Assembly (NCBI GenBank): GCA_051418075.1
Contig: JBPRGG010000103.1
Coordinates: 1-22,513 of the forward strand
DNA: 22,513 nucleotides
Direction: 5' to 3'
From: JBPRGG01 sp051418075
GTDB lineage: Bacteria > Bacteroidota > Bacteroidia > Cytophagales > Cyclobacteriaceae
A program made the translations under genes and the position numbers. Position 1 is the first letter of the stretch; each line of letters opens with the position of its first letter. The notes beneath the pieces were generated by a model. The model saw only the letters and a list, made by a program, of their open reading frames with translations, searched no databases and was not told the DNA's origin. Shown here one piece after another: positions 16,242 to 22,513 of this stretch.

Positions 16242-19052
16242 ATGTTTTATACAATGATCAGGAGCCTTTGGCCCTGGGTCCTTATCCTGCTAGTTTCTAC
16301 CTGTAAAAATTCAACCCAAACAAATCCTCGTCTCAGTCAAACCATTAATGCCAACTGGACATTTAATTATTTTCCTGATCAAAACCTTGATTCGGGACTG
16401 GTACAACAAGTTGTAAATGATAGCCAATGGCCTGCCATTGCCATTCCACATACCTGGCAGACATATGAAACCACTGGTGAAAAGCATCCATTTATCCGCA
16501 ATGCTTCAGAACGGGATGATCCTTATTGGTGGTACGGCTGGGGCATTTATCGCAAAAAAATTTCTTTAGCTTCTGACTTAATGGAAAAAAAGGTGTTTAT
16601 TGAGTTTGACGGGGTGCAAAAATACAGCAGGCTTTACCTTAATGGGCACTATATAGGAGATCATAAGGGTGGCTTTACCTCATTTTATTTTGACCTGACA
16701 CCTTATGTAAATTGGCAGGAAGAAAATGTTTTAACTGTAGCTGTTAACAACCGGAGGAATGATCAATACCGGATCCCTCCTATGACGGCAGGTAACTGGA
16801 ATGTTTATGGAGGCATTTATCGTGATGTACGCCTGGTCATAAAGGACAAACTTTATATTCCATTCCAGGGATCATACAGGCATGAGGGAGGTACTTTTGT
16901 TACCACTCCCCTGGTAAATCAGGATCAGGCGGTGGTTAACATTAAAACATTTGTAAAAAATGAATATGAACAGATTAAAAATATCCGGCTGACCAGTATC
17001 ATTTATGATGCTTCCGGAAGTGAGATTTCTAAAGTAGCTTCTGAACATCAAATACAAGCGGGGGAATTAAAAGCCTTAATACATCAAACGGATACATTAT
17101 CCCGGCCCCGGCTTTGGTCACCAGCCAATCCTGAATTGTATAAAGTGGTTTCTGTAGTTGAATCAGAGGGAGGTGTGACTGACCAGATGGAAAGTCCTTT
17201 GGGTTTTCGCTGGTTCCATTGGGATTATGAAAATGATAATCTTTACATTAACGGTGAGAGAATGAATATTTTAGGCACCAACCGCCATCAGGAATATCCC
17301 TGGTTAGGGGATGCCCATCCTAAATGGATTGCCCGGATGGATATGTACGACATCAAATATAACCTGGGGCATAATTTTATGCGGTTGACCCATTATCCCA
17401 ATGATAAATATTTGTACCAGTTGGCCGATAGTTTTGGCATTGCTATGGTAGAAGAGGTGCCTAATATCAAGGATATCGATTTTAGTGAGGAGGTGCAGGA
17501 ACAACATGTAAGGGAAATGATCCGGCGGGACCGGAATCATCCATCTATTCTTTTCTGGAGTATGGGTAATGAGACCTCCGATGCAGCAGATTCCCGGTGG
17601 GCCATTGAAGAAGATACAACCCGCATTATTCATCTGCGAAAAGGCGAAGATGGAGGTGATTTTGTGGATCATACCCATGAAAATCTGGACATGGAGCAAT
17701 TGCTCAGGGTGACAGTGAGGGGATGGTTTACCAATGAGGATGCTCCTGAAGGATTTACCTCCCAACCGGAAAATGGCCAGCATTCCAGTAATGAAACCTG
17801 GCAGCACCAGATGGCCCGGCTGCGGGGAGGCAGCACCCGGGGAGTTTTGGGAGATAATTGCAATGCCTGGTTGTACGAAGATCATGGAGCCGACCGGGAG
17901 TATCTTAATTGTATCCTAAAACACATTAACCCAAAGGGCTGGGTTGATATGTACAGGCAACCGAAATACTTATATCATCTGACCAAAGCCTATTACACTG
18001 ATCAACCTACTGTTTTTATACATCCGCATTATTGGCGCAGAAAATATTTAGGTACAAAACAGGATATTGTGATTGATGCCAACCTGGAGGAAGTTGAATT
18101 ATGGGTGAATGGTAGCAGTTACGGCAGCCAAAAAACTGATTCAATGCAGTTTAATAGCCTCACATTTGAAGATATTCCGGTCTCAGAAGGTATATTAAAA
18201 GCCGCAGGCAGCAAAAATGGTCAGACATTTGAACATGTGGTGCAAATGCCGGATAAACCAGCTCAAATCTCCCTGACAACCAATCAGCCGAAAATTTTAG
18301 CAGATCGGTCAGGCATTGCTATAGTTACCGCCAATATTTTGGACCAAAACGGAAATCCGGTATTTGATGCTAACAATACCCTGCAGTGGCAGGTGGAAGG
18401 ACCGGGTAAACTGGTAGGGCCAAATACTTATGAGAGTGATATTAACAAGTTTGAAGCCTGGGAAGGTACAGGATATACTGTGGTGCCGGTAAGCAACATA
18501 GTTCGTTCAACCAATCAGCCAGGAAATATTTTGGTAACGGTGTCCGCTGAAGGATTGGAGCCGGCAAGTTTGACCATCAATACCTACAAGCCTGATTCCC
18601 AAGAGAAATGGTTTTCAGCGCCAGATTTAACAGAAGGAGGCAGAAAACAGGTAATCAGAGATCCATCCTACAGCTATGAAAGTTTTATACCTGAAGAGAT
18701 GTTTGCCCTCAGGGGAAACAGGCAGATCGAGGGTCATAATTATGAGACCTACAGAGAAAATCTGGATCAGTTTATTGATGATACCAACCATGGTATGAAT
18801 AGTGATTCTTACGGTTATGATATTTTACTGGATGTTATGGCTAAGAAACTGGTAAACCTGGCTGGTGAATTGATTGCGGATGATTATAATTTTATGCGTG
18901 ATCAGTTTAATCAGTTTCGTGTACTTGAAAGGGCTATTGATGCATCGGAATTATCTCAGCCTGAGCAACAGGCACTAAAAGAAAAATACGCCCGGGAAAT
19001 TATCCTGCAGGGGCTATCTTTAGAGGTGAATCGAATCGCCAGAGAGTTTTGA
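16242..19052 (+). CDS. Glycoside hydrolase family 2 protein (beta-galactosidase-like), secreted
   Basis: A 936-residue exo-glycosidase with GH2 layout. A signal peptide (MIRSLWPWVLILLVSTCKNS) may be a lipoprotein signal, but the lipobox VSTC is atypical. The jelly-roll sugar-binding domain is at about 35-200 (VFIEFDGVQKYSRLYLNGHY, GNWNVYGGIYRDVRLV). An immunoglobulin-like domain follows to about 325. The barrel begins with DNLYINGERMNILGTNRHQE (the typical GH2 NRHQEYP motif). The acid/base is Glu444 in NHPSILFWSMGNE. The nucleophile is less obvious: Glu546 in WLYEDHGAD best fits the family SE(Y/F)GAD motif. The C-terminal part has a DUF4982-like domain (ANLEEVELWVNG), a Big-type beta domain (NILDQNGNPVFDANNTLQW), and a helical tail to 936. 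It may start at either ATG 16242 or 16254. Beta-galactosidase or beta-glucuronidase activity is inferred. Confidence 0.87.
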   Translation: MFYTMIRSLWPWVLILLVSTCKNSTQTNPRLSQTINANWTFNYFPDQNLDSGLVQQVVNDSQWPAIAIPHTWQTYETTGEKHPFIRNASERDDPYWWYGWGIYRKKISLASDLMEKKVFIEFDGVQKYSRLYLNGHYIGDHKGGFTSFYFDLTPYVNWQEENVLTVAVNNRRNDQYRIPPMTAGNWNVYGGIYRDVRLVIKDKLYIPFQGSYRHEGGTFVTTPLVNQDQAVVNIKTFVKNEYEQIKNIRLTSIIYDASGSEISKVASEHQIQAGELKALIHQTDTLSRPRLWSPANPELYKVVSVVESEGGVTDQMESPLGFRWFHWDYENDNLYINGERMNILGTNRHQEYPWLGDAHPKWIARMDMYDIKYNLGHNFMRLTHYPNDKYLYQLADSFGIAMVEEVPNIKDIDFSEEVQEQHVREMIRRDRNHPSILFWSMGNETSDAADSRWAIEEDTTRIIHLRKGEDGGDFVDHTHENLDMEQLLRVTVRGWFTNEDAPEGFTSQPENGQHSSNETWQHQMARLRGGSTRGVLGDNCNAWLYEDHGADREYLNCILKHINPKGWVDMYRQPKYLYHLTKAYYTDQPTVFIHPHYWRRKYLGTKQDIVIDANLEEVELWVNGSSYGSQKTDSMQFNSLTFEDIPVSEGILKAAGSKNGQTFEHVVQMPDKPAQISLTTNQPKILADRSGIAIVTANILDQNGNPVFDANNTLQWQVEGPGKLVGPNTYESDINKFEAWEGTGYTVVPVSNIVRSTNQPGNILVTVSAEGLEPASLTINTYKPDSQEKWFSAPDLTEGGRKQVIRDPSYSYESFIPEEMFALRGNRQIEGHNYETYRENLDQFIDDTNHGMNSDSYGYDILLDVMAKKLVNLAGELIADDYNFMRDQFNQFRVLERAIDASELSQPEQQALKEKYAREIILQGLSLEVNRIAREF

Positions 19053-19056
19053 TAGG

Positions 19057-19244
19057 TGATGTTTGGTGATTGTTTCTGAATAATATTTCTGCATTACTTC
19101 ATCTTTTGTCCTGGCCGGAGGTTGATTTTCTTATAATCATAATTCAGACATACTAAACCTGTAATACTTCATGATCCAATTGTTTTTTCTGTGGGAAATG
19201 GGGGATCACTAATGATGTTTAACAGTTGAAAATAATATTTCTGC
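19057..19244 (+). repeat. Imperfect direct repeat pair
   Basis: TGATGTTT followed later by TTG and AATAATATTTCTGC occurs at 19057-19092 and again, 4 nt shorter, at 19213-19244. The final 14 nt are identical. This looks like an old local duplication in the spacer. Confidence 0.5.
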
Positions 19245-19272
19245 TTTTAGCTAAAGTTCAGGTAAGCTCATC

Positions 19273-19323
19273 ATCTCGATGCCAGAAGAGAACTTTTTGT
19301 ATTAAGGTAGGTAGTTGCTATAA
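19273..19323 (+). repeat. Repeated intergenic element, copy 2
   Basis: This is the gapless partner of 14398-14448. The potential TCTC/GAGA hairpin lies at 19274-19277 and 19288-19291, and the invariant 17-nt tail ends at 19323. Identity drops sharply on both sides, which sets the limits of the element. Confidence 0.7.
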
Positions 19324-19457
19324 CCAGTTATGCTAAGGAATTATTCAGATGGTTATTGATGTTTTCTGCTTCATCTGGCTTTTATAAGGGAAAAACTATC
19401 GGATACTTCTTCTTTCCTCCTTTATGGAAACCAGTCTGCAAACAAAAACAAAGGTTT

Positions 19458-20726
19458 ATGATTGTTCAAATATATCAGATACCTATGAGATCAGGCAGAA
19501 AATCAGCGTCCAAACAGGATTACTCTCCAAACACTTATAAAAGTCGCTTCAGATTAAGGTATAAACGAAAAAAACATTTTAGAAAATCCAAAGTTCTGCA
19601 AAAAGCACAAAAGGGATTGAATAGGTTTAGACAGGCAACTACCCTTACTATCGCTCTGACTGGTTTTCTGATGATGTTTTTTTATATTCCGGATGATGGC
19701 TATTCCCAGGATGATCAGGTTCCTGTCCAGGATCAATTACCTGTAGCAATAGAAGAGGACTCTTCTCCTGATCAAGCTACAGATGAAGCCATAACTACCC
19801 TGGAAAACATGTGGAACAGCTTCATTTTTAATTACCCCAAGTTTATAATTGCCCTGGGATGTTTATTGCTGGCCTGGCTTCTGACCCGTCTGGTAAAATT
19901 TATTTTAAGAAAAACACTCAGGAATGCTTCCAGTGCAGCTGGAATTATCACCCTTTCTGCTACCATCATTTGGCTGCTGGCTGTAGGGATAGCATTAAGT
20001 ATTTTGGCCGGTGATTTGAAAGCCCTGGTAGGTTCTTTCGGTTTGATTGGTCTGGCCCTGTCCTGGGCTTTGCAAACTCCCATAGAAAGCTTTACCGGGT
20101 GGATTTTAAATGCTTTCCGGGGATATTATAAAGTGGGTGACCGGGTCAGGGTGGGTGAGGTGTTTGGAGATGTATACAAAATAGATTTCCTGTCGACAAC
20201 TGTTTGGGAGATAGGATCTCCTTATCAACCTGGTTTTGTTAGTGCTGAACAATCTACCGGACGGTTGGTAACTTTTCCCAATAACGAAATTCTGACTGGT
20301 ACTGTTATCAATCTCACCGGTGACTTTCCCTACGTGTGGGATGAATTGACCATGGTGGTAGCCAATGAGTCTGACTTATCCCTGGCCATCCAGGTAATTG
20401 AGCAAAAGGCCCAGCAAATTATTGGTAATTATATGGCACCTCCGGCCCGTGAATATGCCAGGATTATTAAAAAAGCCGGATTACCTGATGAGGTCAGTGA
20501 AAAGCCCCAGGTTTATCTGTCTGCCAGTGAATCATGGACGGACGTGACTGTTCGATACCTGGTGGATGCTCGGGAACGAAGAAAATGGAAGACCAGGTTA
20601 CTGTTGAAATTAACCAGTGAAATCAATCAGGAGAAGTATCAGAATAAAATACTTCCTGTCTATCCCCGAAAACAAATTCAGTTTATCGATCCTACAGGCA
20701 TACCGGTTGCACCGCCACAATCCTGA
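19458..20726 (+). CDS. MscS-family small-conductance mechanosensitive channel
   Basis: A membrane channel that opens under membrane tension to release solutes after osmotic downshock. Numbered from the ATG at 19458 (422 residues), a strongly basic N-terminal stretch is followed by a hydrophobic segment at about 60-77 that may be a signal or anchor, an acidic linker, and helices at about 129-150 (FIIALGCLLLAWLLTRLVKF), 162-185 and 190-217. The last is the pore helix, with small residues (GSFGLIGLALSWALQTPIES). The beta domain follows (KVGDRVRVGEVFGDVYKIDF, STGRLVTFPNNEIL) and then an alpha/beta C-terminal domain. The start is uncertain: ATGs occur at 19359, 19458 (AAAGG just upstream, chosen) and 19485. 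The 60-residue basic leader before the first hydrophobic segment is odd and could mean that translation starts later, for example at a TTG near 19618. Confidence 0.85.
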   Translation: MIVQIYQIPMRSGRKSASKQDYSPNTYKSRFRLRYKRKKHFRKSKVLQKAQKGLNRFRQATTLTIALTGFLMMFFYIPDDGYSQDDQVPVQDQLPVAIEEDSSPDQATDEAITTLENMWNSFIFNYPKFIIALGCLLLAWLLTRLVKFILRKTLRNASSAAGIITLSATIIWLLAVGIALSILAGDLKALVGSFGLIGLALSWALQTPIESFTGWILNAFRGYYKVGDRVRVGEVFGDVYKIDFLSTTVWEIGSPYQPGFVSAEQSTGRLVTFPNNEILTGTVINLTGDFPYVWDELTMVVANESDLSLAIQVIEQKAQQIIGNYMAPPAREYARIIKKAGLPDEVSEKPQVYLSASESWTDVTVRYLVDARERRKWKTRLLLKLTSEINQEKYQNKILPVYPRKQIQFIDPTGIPVAPPQS

Positions 20727-20971
20727 TCTTTTTTTATTTAAATTCAATCCGGCTCTTCTTGATATTTATATTTTATGGTAGTTTTTTCAGAGTGGATATT
20801 ATATGGTAGACACTTTCCCTGAATTTAGCCGCCTTTTCTGTTTTTTGGGAAAATCCAAATTAATATGAAAGAGCCTGATATCTTGATGTTTTTTTTGAAT
20901 ATCTGCAGGCTAATATAACAGATTGAATTTGTGCTGGTTAAACATTTAGCTGCAAATAAAGAAAATATATT

Positions 20972-22513
20972 ATGAAGAAACATGAACTGACTTCGGTAAA
21001 TTCAATCCATGAAGGTCAAATGAAAATATTTGAAGTGGGTGGGCACCGGATACTTTTGGCTAAAAAACAGGAAAAACTATATGCAGTCAGTGGTACTTGC
21101 CCTCATTATGGGGCTCCCCTGGAACAGGGTGTTTTATATCAGGACCGGTTGATGTGTCCCTGGCACCATGCCTGTTTTAACATAAAATCTGGTCAATTGC
21201 TGGAACCTCCGGCTTTGGATAATTTATATAAGTACGAACTGAGTATTGAAAATGAAAAAGTTTATGTTGACCTACCTACTCAGGATGTAGCTTCCGCCAC
21301 ACCTCACATCCATCAAAAAGATGCCATTGATAACCGAAAATTTGTCATCATCGGAGGAGGGGCTTCCGGATTTGCCGCGGCTCAAGCTCTGAGAGAAGAA
21401 GGCTTTACTGGCACCATTCAAATGATTACCCTTGAGCAGGATAAACCTTATGACCGGCCAGGCTTAAGCAAATCCTATATGCAGGACCCTTCCAGTCGCG
21501 ACTATCTGCCTTTACGTCCTTCGTCATTTTATAGCGAATACCAAATAGATATTAAGTATGACAATGAAGTGACAGATCTGGATGTTCAAAATAAAAGCAT
21601 CACTCTGAATCAAACGGATCAAGTTTCCTATGACAAACTGCTTATTGCTACCGGGGGAATTCCCCGCCAACTGGAAGTGGAAGGAAAAAGGTTGGAGAAT
21701 ATTTTTACCCTCAGAAGTTTTGAAAATGCCCAAAAGATTATTGATGCAGCCAGGCAGGCCACACATATTGCCATCATTGGTTCAAGTTTTATTGGTATGG
21801 AAGTAGCCTTTAGTCTGCTACAACACAACAAGAAGAAAGTTACCATTATTTCTCCTGATGCTGTTCCATTTGAAAAAACCCTGGGTCGAGAAGTTGGTGA
21901 AGTTTTTAAGAAAAAACATGAGGAGCAGGGGACCAATTTTATTTTAAATCAAAAGGTCAAAAAATTTGAAGGAGATCGAGCAGTGAAATCTGTCATATTG
22001 GAAAATCTGGATCAAGTAAAATCTGATTTAGTAGTAGTAGGTATCGGGGTAAGACCAGGTACTGATTTTGTAAAGGGATTGACTAAGATGCCTGATCAAA
22101 GCCTCAGGGTGGATGCGTATTTAGCCTGTACTGAAGATATTTATGCCTCTGGAGATATTGCCACCTATCCGGATTGGCGTTCTGGGGAATTGATCCGGAT
22201 TGAGCACTGGCGTGTAGCGTTGCAACAGGGCAGGATAGCTGGTCAGAATATGGCTGGCAATAAAGAAAAGTATACCAGTACCCCTTTCTTCTGGACTCGC
22301 CAAGCTGGCCTGAGCCTGGGTTATGTAGGATACGCCAGTCAATGGGATGAACTGGTGATTGAGGGTGACCTTTCTCAGACAGACTTCCTGGCCTATTACA
22401 TCAGCCAGAATAAATTAATGGCTGTGGCAGGAATGCAAAGGAGTAAGGAACTCGATGCGATCAATTTATTAATGTCTGATGATCAATTGCCTGACCTGGA
22501 AAAAATAAGAAAT
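20972..22513 (+). CDS. Rieske ferredoxin plus FAD/NAD(P) oxidoreductase fusion, partial
   Basis: The 514 codons visible have no stop before the window edge, so the C-terminus is missing, probably by only a few residues. The N-terminal Rieske domain has the [2Fe-2S] ligands Cys43/His45 (CPHYGAPLEQG) and Cys62/His65 (CPWHHACFN). From about residue 123 a pyridine nucleotide-disulfide oxidoreductase fold starts: FAD motif VIIGGGASGFAAAQAL, then YDKLLIATGG, the NAD(P) motif IAIIGSSFIGMEVA at about 266-279, and the second FAD motif DIYASGDIATYPDW. The C-terminal reductase domain begins near FFWTRQAGLSLGYVG. This layout equals the AIFM3/AIF-like and ferredoxin-reductase group, which pass electrons from NAD(P)H to a partner or act in redox defence. 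The ATG at 20972 follows an AT-rich leader without a Shine-Dalgarno. No physiological partner gene is in view. Confidence 0.9.
   Translation, partial: MKKHELTSVNSIHEGQMKIFEVGGHRILLAKKQEKLYAVSGTCPHYGAPLEQGVLYQDRLMCPWHHACFNIKSGQLLEPPALDNLYKYELSIENEKVYVDLPTQDVASATPHIHQKDAIDNRKFVIIGGGASGFAAAQALREEGFTGTIQMITLEQDKPYDRPGLSKSYMQDPSSRDYLPLRPSSFYSEYQIDIKYDNEVTDLDVQNKSITLNQTDQVSYDKLLIATGGIPRQLEVEGKRLENIFTLRSFENAQKIIDAARQATHIAIIGSSFIGMEVAFSLLQHNKKKVTIISPDAVPFEKTLGREVGEVFKKKHEEQGTNFILNQKVKKFEGDRAVKSVILENLDQVKSDLVVVGIGVRPGTDFVKGLTKMPDQSLRVDAYLACTEDIYASGDIATYPDWRSGELIRIEHWRVALQQGRIAGQNMAGNKEKYTSTPFFWTRQAGLSLGYVGYASQWDELVIEGDLSQTDFLAYYISQNKLMAVAGMQRSKELDAINLLMSDDQLPDLEKIRN

Larger units (their letters stand above)
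19053..19457. other. Non-coding spacer between GH2 and MscS genes
   Basis: There is no convincing gene here. It contains an imperfect direct duplication (19057-19092 and 19213-19244) and the second copy of the repeated 51-nt element (19273-19323). From 19359 the frame of the channel gene is already open, so the true 5' limit of the spacer depends on the start codon used. No terminator was seen after the GH2 stop. Confidence 0.55.

Noticed and set aside
17304..17885. A 193-residue minus-strand frame inside the GH2 gene
   Set aside because: It lies fully antisense to conserved GH2 barrel sequence and has no family features.
4503..19052. Reading the GH106, receptor, oxidoreductase and GH2 genes as one polysaccharide utilisation locus
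   Set aside because: There is no SusD, the rhamnosidase is on the opposite strand, and hairpin terminators separate the units; functional linkage is possible but not shown.
20865..20930. A 17-codon frame starting MKEPDILMFF before the Rieske gene
   Set aside because: Too short, no conserved trait, and nothing to suggest translation.

Overview
The window is chromosomal DNA from a member of the Bacteroidota. Four features support this: a type IX secretion (T9SS) C-terminal sorting domain; an ECF sigma factor, FecR anti-sigma factor and STN-domain TonB receptor in one locus; a DUF4249 lipoprotein; and -7 boxes of the TAnnTTTG type instead of the E. coli -10/-35 pattern. The rich set of secreted glycosidases suggests an environmental polysaccharide degrader. 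I cannot name the genus from sequence alone. No rRNA, tRNA or CRISPR array was seen.

Layout. 1-347 (minus): an IS110-family transposase remnant whose N- and C-terminal ends are joined by an internal deletion. 684-4364: a very large T9SS-exported protein with an AT-rich N-terminal half and a cohesin/dockerin-like/cohesin C-terminal half of ordinary composition, closed by a strong hairpin terminator. 4503-7502 (minus): a lipoprotein GH106-type alpha-L-rhamnosidase. 7709-14189: a cell-surface signalling and uptake locus made of ECF sigma factor, FecR anti-sigma factor, an ISXO2/IS1595-like protein that has lost its catalytic residues, an STN-type TonB-dependent receptor, and a DUF4249 lipoprotein. 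14190-14801: a long non-coding spacer with a GC-rich patch, a palindrome and the first copy of a repeated element. 14802-16121: a Tat-type exported Gfo/Idh/MocA oxidoreductase. 16242-19052: a secreted GH2 glycosidase. 19053-19457: a spacer with the second copy of the repeated element. 19458-20726: an MscS-type mechanosensitive channel. 20972 to the window end: a Rieske plus FAD/NAD(P) oxidoreductase, truncated by the window edge.

How the genes may work together. In FecIRA-type systems, ligand binding to the receptor is passed through its periplasmic STN domain to FecR, which releases the sigma factor. The locus here has all three parts plus a surface lipoprotein, so it probably senses and imports one ligand. 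There is no SusD, so it is not a classical polysaccharide utilisation locus. The GH106, GH2 and Gfo/Idh/MocA proteins point to breakdown or oxidation of plant or algal glycosides, but they are separated by terminators and strand switches and probably are separate transcription units.

The most unusual items are: (1) the intact but catalytically dead ISXO2-like protein lodged between fecR and the receptor, followed by a near-perfect 37-bp palindrome just upstream of the receptor promoter; (2) a 51-nt intergenic element present twice, about 4.9 kb apart, with roughly 42/51 identity without gaps, a shared potential hairpin and an invariant 17-nt tail; (3) the composition break inside the T9SS protein, which coincides with a domain boundary.
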